Assembly (NCBI RefSeq): GCF_014836325.1
Contig: NZ_JACSQZ010000002.1
Coordinates: 1-64,000 of the forward strand
Reading direction: 5' to 3'
Length of the DNA: 64,000 nt
Origin: Clostridium gallinarum
GTDB taxonomy: Bacteria; Bacillota; Clostridia; Clostridiales; Clostridiaceae
Shown here: one piece after another, positions 1-10,442 of the stretch
Layout: each line of letters opens with the position of its first letter
How positions within the stretch are numbered: the stretch's first letter is position 1
Translations under genes and position numbers: made by a program
Notes under the pieces: model-generated
The model's database searches: none
Seen by the model: only the letters and a program-made list of their open reading frames with translations
Told to the model about the DNA's origin: nothing

Positions 1-9
1 TAAATACTC

Positions 10-1014
10 CTAATTATATTCTATAAAATAATAATTTCCATCTTCCACATCTATTGAACTTATTGCTTCATCAATACATATATATATTTTTTGATTATCT
101 ATATCTTCTCCTCCAACAAATAATATATTTCCTTCACTATCTTTTGATAATCCTTTTTCTAAATTTATTATTTTAGGAAAATCATAAACAAGCCTCTTTA
201 TTTTTCCATCTTTTAATTCATATAAAGAATAATTATTATTTTCTACTTTACCTAAAACAAATACTCCATTAGAAGTTTCTTCTATATCAATAGCTTCAAC
301 TATATTATTTAAAGAATAACTTACTTCACCAGTTTCATTAATAAATTTTAAATATTTTTGCTTGCCCTCCTTTTCTTGAAGGAATACTAATCCATTATCT
401 AAAACTTTTAAATATTCAACGTATCCTGAGTCCAGTTTGTATAAAAGTTCTTCTGTTCCTTCCTTTATGTTATATATAAATAATCCGTTATTCTTATTTT
501 TATCTACTCCGTAATAAACTAAAGTATCTTTATCTAACCAGTCTAGTAATTCTCCTGAAATATAAACATTACTATTAATATCTATATTTTTATTTTCAGC
601 TAAATCTTTTATCTTTAAATCCAAATAACCATTTTTAACAAAATAACTTAAATAATTCCCACCTCTTGATAACTTAGCTGAATATATATTATCATTATCA
701 TTTTCATTTATTAAGAATTCTTCTCCTAAATAATTTACTTTAAATTCTCCATTTTGATTAAAAATAAAATTACCACTTTGTGAATCAAAGGATGTTATTA
801 CATATCCTAACTCTACTTTCTCATATATTCCATTACTAAAATTATAAACATTATATTCACCTGATTTTTCAATTGCTATTGCTCCACTATTTAAATCTAC
901 TTTAATATATTTTTCTTCTTTATTCTTACATCCGTAAAATATAGATACTACAAATATCATTAATATACTAAGGCTCAATCTTTTTCTTTTTGTTTTTCTT
1001 CCTATACTTCTCAT
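10..1014 (-). CDS. Putative lipoprotein, possibly beta-propeller-like
   Basis: This 334-residue protein starts with a basic stretch and a hydrophobic segment (about residues 13-28) ending in FYGC, which looks like a lipoprotein signal with a slightly atypical lipobox; Cys29 would be the lipidated residue. The rest is Asn/Lys/Glu-rich with recurring short strands of the type 'YLSYFVKNG' and 'LVYYGVDKN', which suggests a WD/TolB-like propeller on the outer face of the membrane. An AGAGGT ribosome site precedes the ATG. It follows dapF by 11 bases and is probably co-transcribed with it. I do not recognise a specific family, and the function is unknown. Confidence 0.6.
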   Translation of the reverse strand: MRSIGRKTKRKRLSLSILMIFVVSIFYGCKNKEEKYIKVDLNSGAIAIEKSGEYNVYNFSNGIYEKVELGYVITSFDSQSGNFIFNQNGEFKVNYLGEEFLINENDNDNIYSAKLSRGGNYLSYFVKNGYLDLKIKDLAENKNIDINSNVYISGELLDWLDKDTLVYYGVDKNKNNGLFIYNIKEGTEELLYKLDSGYVEYLKVLDNGLVFLQEKEGKQKYLKFINETGEVSYSLNNIVEAIDIEETSNGVFVLGKVENNNYSLYELKDGKIKRLVYDFPKIINLEKGLSKDSEGNILFVGGEDIDNQKIYICIDEAISSIDVEDGNYYFIEYN

Positions 1015-1025
1015 ATTTTACCTCT

Positions 1026-1847
1026 TTAAAACAATAATTCACCTTTGCAGATAAACTCTGCTCCTCCAATCATATAAATTTCTTCATTTATAATATTAAC
1101 TTCTAAATTTCCTCCTAATGTTTTAACTTTTACTTTATTATTAGCTAATCCAAATTTATTTAATGTAGCTACAGATGCACAACATCCTGTTCCACAAGCT
1201 AATGTAGCTCCAGCACCTCTTTCCCATGTTTTTACTTCTATATTCCCTTTATCTATTATTTTTACTATATTTACATTAGTACCTTCTAAAAATAAATCAT
1301 GTTTTTCTATTATTTTACCATCATCTATAGTATATTCATTATTATTATTTATTAATATAGTGTGAGGTACTCCTATTAAAAGACTAGTAATTTTATATAG
1401 TTTATTATTTATTAAAATTTCTTCATTTATTAATTCTTCTTTTAATTTTAGTGGTATATCTTCTCCTTTAAAGCTTACCTTACCCATTTTTACTTTAATC
1501 AAGTCAACTTTGTTATTTTTTAAATATAGTTCTACTTCTTTTATTCCATCACCTGTTTCAATTAATAACTTATTTCCTTTTATAAATTCTATTTCATATA
1601 AATATTTAGCAAAGCATCTTATAGCATTACCACACATATTAGCCCTAGACCCATCACTATTAATAATTATCATTTTTTTATGGCCATAATTAGATTCTCT
1701 AACTATAACCAATCCATCAGCTCCTACGCCAAATTTTCTATTGCAAACCTTTTTTGCAATTTGAATTTCATTTTCAATTATTTTTTCATCAGAATCATCA
1801 ATTAAGATAAAATCATTTCCTAAAGCTTGCATCTTAATAAAATTCAT
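1026..1847 (-). CDS. dapF: Diaminopimelate epimerase
   Basis: The enzyme converts LL-diaminopimelate to meso-diaminopimelate, the precursor of lysine and of the peptidoglycan cross-link residue. The 273-residue length is normal. Both catalytic cysteines are in their family contexts: Cys72 in 'NMCGNAIR' and Cys218 in 'ACGTGCCAS'; 'GVGADGLV' near residue 41 is also typical. The start has a GGAGGGG ribosome site. It is divergent from rqcH and far from the asd-dapA-dapB operon at 56-59 kb, so the pathway genes are split within this window. Confidence 0.96.
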   Translation of the reverse strand: MNFIKMQALGNDFILIDDSDEKIIENEIQIAKKVCNRKFGVGADGLVIVRESNYGHKKMIIINSDGSRANMCGNAIRCFAKYLYEIEFIKGNKLLIETGDGIKEVELYLKNNKVDLIKVKMGKVSFKGEDIPLKLKEELINEEILINNKLYKITSLLIGVPHTILINNNNEYTIDDGKIIEKHDLFLEGTNVNIVKIIDKGNIEVKTWERGAGATLACGTGCCASVATLNKFGLANNKVKVKTLGGNLEVNIINEEIYMIGGAEFICKGELLF

Positions 1848-1942
1848 AAAATCCCCTCCATTTCTCCTTATATACCATTGATAAAATTAACTATTAAATG
1901 TTATACTATGCTTATGTTATTACCAAAGAAAGGATGATAAAT

Positions 1943-3691
1943 ATGGCCTTTGATGGAATCTACTTATATAGTTTAGTACATGATTTCAAAAAATCAATAT
2001 TAAATTCTAAAATAGATAAAATAAATCAACCAGAAAAAGATGAAGTTATTTTAACACTTAGAAAAGGAAGAGAAAACGTAAAATTATTAATATCTGCCTC
2101 TTCAAAATTTCCTAGAATTCATTTAACTAACATAAGTAAACCTAATCCTCTTCAAGCACCAATGTTCACAATGGTAATGAGAAAATACTTAATTGGTGGA
2201 AGAATAACTGATATAACTCAATTAAATGGTGATAGAATAATTAAATTACATATCGAATCTACCGATGAACTTGGATTCGATAGTAAATATATTTTAATAG
2301 TTGAAATCATGGGTAGACATAGTAATATTACTCTTGTTAGAGAAAGAGATAATAAAGTTATGGAGTGTATTAAACATATATCTTCTGATATAAACACCTT
2401 TAGAGTCTTATATCCAGGTGTAAATTATGTATATCCACCTAAATCTAACAAGTTAAACCCATTTGATTTCTCTCTTGATGATTATAATATGTTTTTATGT
2501 AATAAAGAAATACAATTTAATGAAGATTTCTTTACAAATGTTTTTACTGGAGTAGGAAAACCTTTATCTAGAAGTTTATATATAAATTTCCTACAAGATA
2601 ATAATACCATAAATCTAAAAACAATTTTTAATTTCTTTAAATTTTTTATAGAAAATATAAAGAATAATTTTTCTTACTCTATCTATAAAGATAAAGATGT
2701 ATTCAAAGATTTTTATTGTATTAATTTAGAAAATCTTCAGGATAAATATTTACAAATTAAATTTGATAATCCTAATTTATTATTAGATGAATTTTTTACC
2801 GTAAAAGATAAGCAAGATAGACTGTCAGCTAGAAGTATGGATTTACAAAGATTAATTTCTACTAACATAGAGAGATGTGTTAATAAAGAAAAAAAACTTA
2901 GATCCATATTAAAAGAGTGCAATGAAAAAGAAAAATTTAAAATTCAAGGAGATTTATTGACTTCGTATATTTATATGATAGAAAAAGGACAAAAGGAAAT
3001 ATCTTTATTAAATTTCTATAATGAAAATGAAGAAGAATATTTAACTATAAAATTAGATGAAAATAAATCAGCCTCTGAAAATATTCAAAAGTTATATAAA
3101 AAATATAATAAGCTAAAAAAATCAGAAGAATCTGCAATAGAACAACTTGAAAAAAACAATTCTGAAATAGAGTATCTTAATTCTGTATTAACAAATATTC
3201 TAAATTGTGAAGATTATGCAGAAATAGATGATATAAAAAAAGAACTTATAGAAACTGGATATTTAAAATTTAAAGGAAGCTCTAAAAAGAATAAAAAAGA
3301 TAAAGGATCTAAGCCAATTCATATAATATCTTCTGATGGAACTGATATATATATAGGCAAAAATAATATACAAAACGATTATTTAACTTTAAAATTTGCA
3401 AATAAAAATTATTTATGGCTTCACACAAAAAATATTCCTGGTTCGCATGTTATACTTTGCAGCTTTGAACCATCTGATACAGCTATAGAGGAAGCAGCAA
3501 TTCTTGCTTCTTATTACAGTAAAGCTAAAAACTCTACTAAAGTACCAGTAGATTATACTCTTGTTAAAAATATAAAAAAACCAAATGGTGCTAAACCTGG
3601 AATGGTTATATATAATACTAATTACACTATTTATACTGAACCAAGTGAATACAATAATTTAAAATTTGAAAATAATAAAATATTAAAATAA
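1943..3691 (+). CDS. rqcH: Rqc2 homologue RqcH (NFACT/FbpA family)
   Basis: RqcH binds obstructed 50S subunits and recruits tRNA-Ala to add C-terminal Ala tails to stalled nascent chains. The order is an N-terminal NFACT-N domain starting 'MAFDGIYLYSLV', a central coiled coil, and an NFACT-R domain with 'WLHTKNIPGSHVIL' near residue 490. It was once annotated as a fibronectin-binding protein. An upstream ATG at 1898 would give a longer frame, but the ATG at 1943 has an AAAGAAAGG ribosome site and matches the conserved N-terminus, so it is preferred (582 residues). It is a single gene with its own terminator. Confidence 0.93.
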   Translation: MAFDGIYLYSLVHDFKKSILNSKIDKINQPEKDEVILTLRKGRENVKLLISASSKFPRIHLTNISKPNPLQAPMFTMVMRKYLIGGRITDITQLNGDRIIKLHIESTDELGFDSKYILIVEIMGRHSNITLVRERDNKVMECIKHISSDINTFRVLYPGVNYVYPPKSNKLNPFDFSLDDYNMFLCNKEIQFNEDFFTNVFTGVGKPLSRSLYINFLQDNNTINLKTIFNFFKFFIENIKNNFSYSIYKDKDVFKDFYCINLENLQDKYLQIKFDNPNLLLDEFFTVKDKQDRLSARSMDLQRLISTNIERCVNKEKKLRSILKECNEKEKFKIQGDLLTSYIYMIEKGQKEISLLNFYNENEEEYLTIKLDENKSASENIQKLYKKYNKLKKSEESAIEQLEKNNSEIEYLNSVLTNILNCEDYAEIDDIKKELIETGYLKFKGSSKKNKKDKGSKPIHIISSDGTDIYIGKNNIQNDYLTLKFANKNYLWLHTKNIPGSHVILCSFEPSDTAIEEAAILASYYSKAKNSTKVPVDYTLVKNIKKPNGAKPGMVIYNTNYTIYTEPSEYNNLKFENNKILK

Positions 3692-3696
3692 TTGAT

Positions 3697-3736
3697 AAAA
3701 GAGTTGTCGCATATTATTATGAAACAACTCTTTTTT
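3697..3736 (+). terminator. Intrinsic terminator of rqcH
   Basis: An 11-bp stem, AAAAGAGTTGT (3697-3707) with ACAACTCTTTT (3724-3734), is followed by a T run. It sits between the convergent rqcH and RNA methyltransferase genes and may serve both strands. Confidence 0.85.
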
Positions 3737-3743
3737 AGAGACT

Positions 3744-4901
3744 TTATATATGATTTATAACCATATCTCCAGGGTTTTTAATTAATTCATTATCAAAGTA
3801 TTGATAATAATAACATTTTAACTTACCATTATAAAGCTTTCTATTTTTGCTTGATTTTATTCCAAAAGGAACTTCAAATTTTTCATAGGAAGTAAGTATA
3901 TTATAATCCCAATTTATAAATTTTTTCTTATAAGCTCCAAATATCTTATATAGTTCTTCTACTTCCTTCTTTTCTCCTAATCTTTCACCATATGGAGGAT
4001 TAGAAATCATAAAACCATACTTTTCACCACTTGAAAACTCCTTGAAATCTCTTCTGTGAAACTCTATATACTTAGCTACTCCTGCTTTTTCTGCATTACT
4101 TCTAGCTACTCTTAATATTCTTCCATCTATATCATATCCTAATAATTTAATATCTTTATTTTTTATTGCTCTTTCAGCACCTTCTCTTACTTGTTCAAAA
4201 ATATCTTCATCCATTGTAGGCCATGTTTCACAAGTAAAAGATCTACATAGTCCTGGCGCTATATTTTGCATTATCATAGCAGCTTCTATTAATATAGTTC
4301 CTGATCCACAAAAAGGATCTACTAAAACAAACTCCTCTTTCCATCTTGAAATTAAAACCATAGCAGCAGCTAAAGTTTCTTTTAAGGGAGCTGCACCAGC
4401 CTCTTCTCTATATCCTCTTTTATGAAGACCTGGGCCTGAGGTATCTATAGTTAATGTAACAACATCCTTTAAAATAGATACTTCTATTTTATATAATGGT
4501 CCATCTTCTGCAAATTGTGTAACACCATAAGAATCACTCATACTATCTACGATAGCTTTTTTTACTATAGATTGACAATCTGGAACGCTATGTAAAGTAG
4601 ATTTTACTGATTTACCATTAACATGCATAAATCCATCTATAGGAATTAATTCACTCCATTTTATACTTTTAGTTCCTTGAAATAACTCTTCAAAACTCCT
4701 TGCTTCAAATTCTCCCATTTTTATTAAAATTCTATCAGCAGTTCTTAAATGAATATTTGCAATTGCAATATCCATTTCATCACCCTTAAAATGAACTTTA
4801 CCATTTTCTGTTCTTAAATCCTCATATCCTAGTGCCTTTAACTCTTTAGCAGTAATACCTTCTAAACCAAAGGTTGTTGTTGCAATTAAATCATATTCCA
4901 T
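3744..4901 (-). CDS. THUMP-domain 23S rRNA guanine-N2 methyltransferase (RlmL/YpsC type)
   Basis: The N-terminal half is a THUMP-type RNA-binding region. The C-terminal half is a SAM-dependent Rossmann domain with 'VDPFCGSGTILIEAA' near residues 194-208 and the catalytic 'SNPPYGERL' motif near residue 302. The family methylates guanine N2 in 23S rRNA. At 385 residues it is the short Firmicute form without the fused RlmK domain of E. coli. It is the last gene of rluD-pyrR-rlmL, 11 bases after pyrR, with a GAGGAG ribosome site. The exact target base cannot be read from the sequence. Confidence 0.9.
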   Translation of the reverse strand: MEYDLIATTTFGLEGITAKELKALGYEDLRTENGKVHFKGDEMDIAIANIHLRTADRILIKMGEFEARSFEELFQGTKSIKWSELIPIDGFMHVNGKSVKSTLHSVPDCQSIVKKAIVDSMSDSYGVTQFAEDGPLYKIEVSILKDVVTLTIDTSGPGLHKRGYREEAGAAPLKETLAAAMVLISRWKEEFVLVDPFCGSGTILIEAAMIMQNIAPGLCRSFTCETWPTMDEDIFEQVREGAERAIKNKDIKLLGYDIDGRILRVARSNAEKAGVAKYIEFHRRDFKEFSSGEKYGFMISNPPYGERLGEKKEVEELYKIFGAYKKKFINWDYNILTSYEKFEVPFGIKSSKNRKLYNGKLKCYYYQYFDNELIKNPGDMVINHI

Positions 4902-4912
4902 ACTTATCTCCT

Positions 4913-6377
<1,465 letters not shown>

Positions 6378-6408
6378 TATAATTCTCCAAAATTTTAATT
6401 CTTAACAC

Positions 6409-6437
6409 ATTATAATATAACAAACCTTTTCTCTCAA
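6409..6437 (-). promoter_or_regulatory. Sigma-A promoter of the rluD operon
   Basis: On the minus strand, TTGAGA (6432-6437) and TATAAT (6409-6414) are separated by exactly 17 bases. The start of transcription would be about 25-30 bases before the rluD ATG, so there is no room for a PyrR-type attenuator. Confidence 0.8.
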
Positions 6438-6458
6438 TATATAAATTTATTAAAAACA

Positions 6459-6482
6459 AAAAATCCGTATTAAACGGATTTT
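6459..6482 (-). terminator. Intrinsic terminator of divIVA
   Basis: AAAATCCGT (6459-6467) pairs with ACGGATTTT (6474-6482), and a T-rich tract follows on the minus strand. The right arm overlaps the divIVA stop codon. It closes the long division gene cluster. Confidence 0.85.
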
Positions 6483-7080
6483 ATTCTTCTGTTTTAGCAA
6501 AAAAGCTTTTTATTTCATCCATATCTTCGGTATATACTTCATCTATCATTTCAATATTATTCGATGATATTTGTATACCTTTTTCTTCAATAAACTTTTC
6601 TGTAGGTTCAGAAACATTATAATGTTTAGTTAAATCTTTTTCTAGCTCATCAAAAGTTTCTGTTTGAGCATTCATAAAGTTTCTAAATTTAGCTCTAAAT
6701 CTTACAAACTCTTGTTTTACTTTTTCATACTCATCATTAATAGATATTACATTATCATGTGCTTTATCTAAAATTTTCTTTGCTGCTTCATTTGCATTTT
6801 TTAATATCATGTCTGCTTCTTTTTGAGATGCCTCTCTAGCTTGCTCTGCAGCATTTTGAGCTAATAATAATGTATTTTGTATTGTATTTTCTATTTTAAC
6901 ATAATGCTCTAATTTTTCATTAACTCTTGATAAATTTTCCTTTAGTCTTGAATTTTCTTTAAATAATTCTTCATAATTATCTATTATTTCATTTATAAAC
7001 TCATCTACTTCTTCAGTATCGTAGCCTCTAAATCCTTTTTTAAATTCCTTATTGCTTATATCCATTGGAGTAAGTTTCAT
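6481..7080 (-). CDS. divIVA: DivIVA cell-division / polarity protein
   Basis: DivIVA is a coiled-coil scaffold that binds negatively curved membrane at septa and poles. The N-terminal signature 'MKLTPMDISNKEF' followed by 'GFRGYDTEEVDEFI' is diagnostic, and long coiled coils fill residues 30-150. A GTG-less upstream ATG at 7098 exists, but it overlaps the AGAGGTG ribosome site of the ATG at 7080, so 7080 is chosen (199 residues). It is the last gene of the cluster and is terminated immediately. Confidence 0.94.
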   Translation of the reverse strand: MKLTPMDISNKEFKKGFRGYDTEEVDEFINEIIDNYEELFKENSRLKENLSRVNEKLEHYVKIENTIQNTLLLAQNAAEQAREASQKEADMILKNANEAAKKILDKAHDNVISINDEYEKVKQEFVRFRAKFRNFMNAQTETFDELEKDLTKHYNVSEPTEKFIEEKGIQISSNNIEMIDEVYTEDMDEIKSFFAKTEE

Positions 7081-7097
7081 ACAATCACCTCTACACA

Positions 7098-7868
7098 TTA
7101 AATATATTTTTTTATTATAACTCTCTTTTTACCACTTCTTGTTTCGCCAATAATCTCTCCAATTATATATTTGCCCTTTCCTCTTATGGTTACTCTTGAG
7201 CCCTTTAAAAGTTCTTGGCTTTTATCTTTAGTTTTTACATAATCCACCAAAACTTTACTGCTTTCTAAAAGTTCCAAAGCCTTAGCTCTAGATATATTGG
7301 ATATTTTTGCAACTATATTATCTAATCTTAATGAAGATATATTTATTATTAATTCCTCAAAATTTACAGAAGGTATCATATTTAAATCATCTAAAATTTT
7401 TGTTTCAACTGGTGATCTACCAATACAATTCAAATTTGATAAAACATAACTACTTATTTCCTCTATAATAGGAAAATATGCTCTATTTTCTTTTACTACA
7501 ATATCTCCTATTTTATTTCTTTCAATTCCTAAAGATAATATTGCACCTAAATAATCTTTATGTTCTAATTTAGAAAAATTAGATTTATTAATTACTTCAA
7601 TAATATTAATAGGATAATCTAATTTATAGGGATTATTAAATGAAATCATTCTTCTTTCAGATTCATCAAAAATTCCATTAGTCTCAATTAATAAACTATT
7701 TTTATTACAATACTTTTCAAAGAAACTCCATATATTTGGAGAACAAAAACTACTTGTAAAAATAGTTATATCTTTTTCATAAGCTAACCTATAATTTTCA
7801 TAAACTTTTATAGCTTCTTTTGCATCTTCATCAGAAAAGTTTTTAAGTAAAATTTCTTTAGTTAACAT
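7098..7868 (-). CDS. ylmH: YlmH, S4-domain RNA-binding protein
   Basis: It is a 256-residue protein with a C-terminal S4 domain (about 175-256, 'LRLDNIVAKISNISRAKALELLESSKV'). YlmH homologues are linked to cell division gene clusters and to rescue of stalled 50S-peptidyl-tRNA complexes. The ATG overlaps the stop of ylmG by one base (TAATG), which suggests translational coupling. DivIVA follows after 17 bases. Confidence 0.9.
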   Translation of the reverse strand: MLTKEILLKNFSDEDAKEAIKVYENYRLAYEKDITIFTSSFCSPNIWSFFEKYCNKNSLLIETNGIFDESERRMISFNNPYKLDYPINIIEVINKSNFSKLEHKDYLGAILSLGIERNKIGDIVVKENRAYFPIIEEISSYVLSNLNCIGRSPVETKILDDLNMIPSVNFEELIINISSLRLDNIVAKISNISRAKALELLESSKVLVDYVKTKDKSQELLKGSRVTIRGKGKYIIGEIIGETRSGKKRVIIKKYI

Positions 7869-8116
7869 TAAAATAACATCCTAATATAAGATAATAACAT
7901 TATTGCAAATAATGGTGAAAAATCTATTATATTATTCTTAAAAACTTTACTTTGTATAACTCTAAAAGGTTGCAAAATTGGATAATTAAAAGATGCTATA
8001 ATATTATACAACGAATTCTCCCTTATATTAGGGAAAATAGATAATATAATTTCTAAAAAAATAGTTATTTCTAAAGCTCTAGTTAATAATCTAATTGCTA
8101 AAAAAACTATTTCTAT
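7868..8116 (-). CDS. ylmG: YlmG (YggT family) membrane protein with a non-canonical start
   Basis: An open frame between sepF and ylmH encodes a YggT protein. It begins EIVFLAIRLLTRALEI after the start codon, has a first hydrophobic segment, then 'YPILQPFRVI' and 'DFSPLFAIMLLSYI'. It has no ATG, GTG or TTG near its start. A perfect AGGAGG (8125-8130) is 8 bases before ATA at 8114-8116 and only 2 bases before ATT at 8120-8122. I place the start at ATA (82 residues); ATT would give 84. The frame is continuous with sepF across its TAG stop. It ends TAATG into ylmH. YggT proteins assist division or membrane protein organisation; the exact role is unclear. Confidence 0.85.
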   Translation of the reverse strand: MEIVFLAIRLLTRALEITIFLEIILSIFPNIRENSLYNIIASFNYPILQPFRVIQSKVFKNNIIDFSPLFAIMLLSYIRMLF

Positions 8117-8128
8117 TTTAATCTCCTC

Positions 8129-8578
8129 CTATTTGTTCCAATTAAATAACGCTTTGGAACTTAATTCATTTTTTAATTCATTTGTTACTTCAACATTTGA
8201 AGGCGATAATAAATAAACTCTATGCTCAATTTCTTGTAAAGTAGCACCTAAAACATAGCAAGAACCGCTTATAAAGTCTACTAATCTTTGAGCAACCTTA
8301 GTTTCTAAAGTTGTAGCGTTAACTAAAACTATTTTTCTAGCCTTTATTGCATCAGATATTTCTCTTGCATCATCATAATTAGCAGGTTTAGTAACCATTA
8401 CCTTAGCTGTTGAAGCTGTATGTATGTTAACTACCTTATTACCTTTTTGTTTTGATATTATAGGTTCCATTTCTTCTTGATTTTCTTCTTCTACTTCTAT
8501 TTCTTCTAAATCATCGAATTCATCCTCATAGTCTCCAAGCCCCATTATTTCCTTAAATTTTCCAAACATATTACTCAT
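8129..8578 (-). CDS. sepF: SepF, FtsZ membrane anchor
   Basis: SepF tethers FtsZ to the membrane. It has an N-terminal amphipathic segment ('MSNMFGKFKEIMGLGDYEDE'), an acidic linker, and the conserved C-terminal core (about 60-149) with 'DAREISDAIKARKIVLVNATTL' split by the beta strands and 'RLVDFISGSCYVLGATL'. The 149 residues are normal. Its ATG overlaps the end of ylmE by 8 bases, with the GGAGG site inside ylmE. Its TAG stop is part of the ylmG ribosome site. Confidence 0.95.
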   Translation of the reverse strand: MSNMFGKFKEIMGLGDYEDEFDDLEEIEVEEENQEEMEPIISKQKGNKVVNIHTASTAKVMVTKPANYDDAREISDAIKARKIVLVNATTLETKVAQRLVDFISGSCYVLGATLQEIEHRVYLLSPSNVEVTNELKNELSSKALFNWNK

Positions 8579-9248
8579 TAGTCAATCCTCCTATTATATT
8601 TCTTTTGCCAAAGATTCCTTCTCCAACTCTTATCAAGTTGGAACCTTCCTCTAAAGCTATTTTATAATCATGAGTCATACCCATTGATAAAATTTCCATT
8701 GTAATATTTTTGTATGATTTTTTACTTAAATTATCATATATTATTTTCATTTTTTTGAAATAATATCTATTTTCTTCATCATTTCCTTTAGGGATTATAG
8801 TCATTATTCCTTTTACCTTACAGTTATTGCAAGCTTCAACCTCATTTATAAAACTTTCTATATCTTCCTCAAAAATTCCACCCTTTGTTTCTTCTCTCCC
8901 TATATTTATTTGAATTAAAACATTAGCAATGCAATCTTTCTTCGCAAATTCTTCATCAATTTTTTTTAAAAGTTTTATACTCGATAAAGAATGTATTAAG
9001 TTCACTTTACCAACTAAATATTTTACTTTATTAGTTTGTAAATTTCCTATAAAATGCCATCTTATATCTTTAGGTAAGGATTCCTCTTTATCAATAAACT
9101 CCTGAACTTTATTTTCTCCAAAATCTCTTTGACCTAAATTATAAGCTATTTTTAAATCCTCTATAGGTTTAGTTTTAGATACTGCAACTAACGTAATATC
9201 TTTTGAAATATCATTTTTAATTTTATTTAAATTTTCTTCAATACTCAA
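8571..9248 (-). CDS. ylmE: YggS/PLPBP-family pyridoxal-phosphate homeostasis protein
   Basis: It is a single-domain alanine-racemase-fold PLP protein of 225 residues that buffers PLP and affects amino-acid homeostasis. The PLP lysine lies in 'LVAVSKTKPIEDL' (about residue 25), with 'DFGENKVQEF' and 'LSMGMTHDY' family motifs. The start is TTG at 9246-9248 with a GGAGG site. It opens the ylmE-sepF-ylmG-ylmH-divIVA sub-operon, as in Bacillus. Confidence 0.94.
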   Translation of the reverse strand: MSIEENLNKIKNDISKDITLVAVSKTKPIEDLKIAYNLGQRDFGENKVQEFIDKEESLPKDIRWHFIGNLQTNKVKYLVGKVNLIHSLSSIKLLKKIDEEFAKKDCIANVLIQINIGREETKGGIFEEDIESFINEVEACNNCKVKGIMTIIPKGNDEENRYYFKKMKIIYDNLSKKSYKNITMEILSMGMTHDYKIALEEGSNLIRVGEGIFGKRNIIGGLTNE

Positions 9249-9338
9249 GATATATCCTCCTAAAGAGCTTATTTACCTAATGTAATTATTCTTCAAAAAA
9301 CCTTAAAATCCTTCAATTCTTATAGATTTTTTTAATAT

Positions 9339-10076
9339 TTATTTTTCATCGTATCTTTGCATAAATTGTGGTTCTGTATTTTGCTTTGTTATAGGAATTA
9401 TAACTTCGTCTTTAACCTCAATTTCTACTTTTATTTTTCTTGCTTTTAACCTTTGAATAACGCTATTTTCTGATAATAATATTGCCTTCATTTCTTCTGG
9501 ATTTCCTATAACACTAATATAAAATGGTGCAAAAACACTAGATTCATCTTCAAATCCTATATAAGCCCAATAACAACTTACATTGGTATTAGTTAATATT
9601 CTATGATTATTAATTGATATTGCTTCTGCTCCTGCACTTCTTATATCATTTATAACTAAAGCCATATCATCTTCATGAATCATTTTTCTAGCTATTTCAG
9701 CTTGAGTATCCCAAACCCTATCTATTTCTTCATCTTGCATCTTTATTATTAGACCTGGTCCTTTAACTGCACTTGTTCCGCTTAGTTCACTATAATTTAC
9801 TAGTTGATTTTTCATATCTTCAATAAGTTTTTCACTTTTTAAAGGATCATCACTATCATATTTACTAATTTGATATCTATAATCAATATTTTGACTTTTT
9901 ATATCTTCTATATCCTTATAAAGCTGATTTCTCTCTTCAATAGCATTTTTATAATCAATAGCATTAAGAGATTGTATTCCATTGCTTACATCACTTAAAT
10001 TAATACTATTTATAATTAAAAACCCCGTAATAATTGATGTACCTAAAATAAAAATTTTCCCTTTTATATTTTTCAT
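9339..10076 (-). CDS. DUF881 family extracytoplasmic protein (second copy)
   Basis: An N-terminal transmembrane helix (about residues 7-27) leads into a short coiled coil and a DUF881 domain ('GPGLIIKMQD', 'NDIRSAGAEAISINNHRI', 'FYISVIGNPEEMK'). The biochemical function is unknown. The gene pair flanks sbp in the division cluster, which suggests a role in septum formation or sporulation. Its ribosome site lies in the last codons of sbp, directly abutting the sbp stop. Confidence 0.85.
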   Translation of the reverse strand: MKNIKGKIFILGTSIITGFLIINSINLSDVSNGIQSLNAIDYKNAIEERNQLYKDIEDIKSQNIDYRYQISKYDSDDPLKSEKLIEDMKNQLVNYSELSGTSAVKGPGLIIKMQDEEIDRVWDTQAEIARKMIHEDDMALVINDIRSAGAEAISINNHRILTNTNVSCYWAYIGFEDESSVFAPFYISVIGNPEEMKAILLSENSVIQRLKARKIKVEIEVKDEVIIPITKQNTEPQFMQRYDEK

Positions 10077-10427
10077 TTATTCACCTCGCTTACGAGATTT
10101 TAAACTTTCTATTATTAATCTTCTTATTATAGCAAAGTTATCAAAAATTCTACCTCCAAATACAATAACTGCTGCTATATACATTGGTATTCCAAGCTTA
10201 TCACCCAAGTAAGCAAGAGCCGCTGCTAAAGCTGCATTACCAAAAAAGCCTGATATAAATATATCTGCTTTAAAATTTTTAGATAAAGAAGCTCTTACCG
10301 CTCCAAAAACTGAATCTAAGCAAGCAAGTATTGCAACAGACATATAGGGAGATAAAGTTTCTGGAATATTAACATCTAATAATAACCCTAAAAGAACACC
10401 TAATAAAAGACCTATAAATGCTATCAT
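10077..10427 (-). CDS. sbp: Sbp, small basic membrane protein (DUF1290)
   Basis: It is a 116-residue protein with three predicted membrane helices and a basic C-terminus ('LIIESLKSRKRGE'). It matches the small basic protein found between DUF881 genes next to divIB in Firmicutes ('LSPYMSVAILACLDSVFGAVRA' region around residues 25-46). The function is unknown. It is translated between the two DUF881 genes with an AAAGGGGGA ribosome site. Confidence 0.88.
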   Translation of the reverse strand: MIAFIGLLLGVLLGLLLDVNIPETLSPYMSVAILACLDSVFGAVRASLSKNFKADIFISGFFGNAALAAALAYLGDKLGIPMYIAAVIVFGGRIFDNFAIIRRLIIESLKSRKRGE

Positions 10428-10442
10428 TTTTAATCCCCCTTT

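Noticed and set aside
6378-6480. PyrR-binding attenuator upstream of the rluD-pyrR operon
   Set aside because: The promoter is too close to rluD to leave room for anti-antiterminator structures, and no PyrR-binding consensus is visible.
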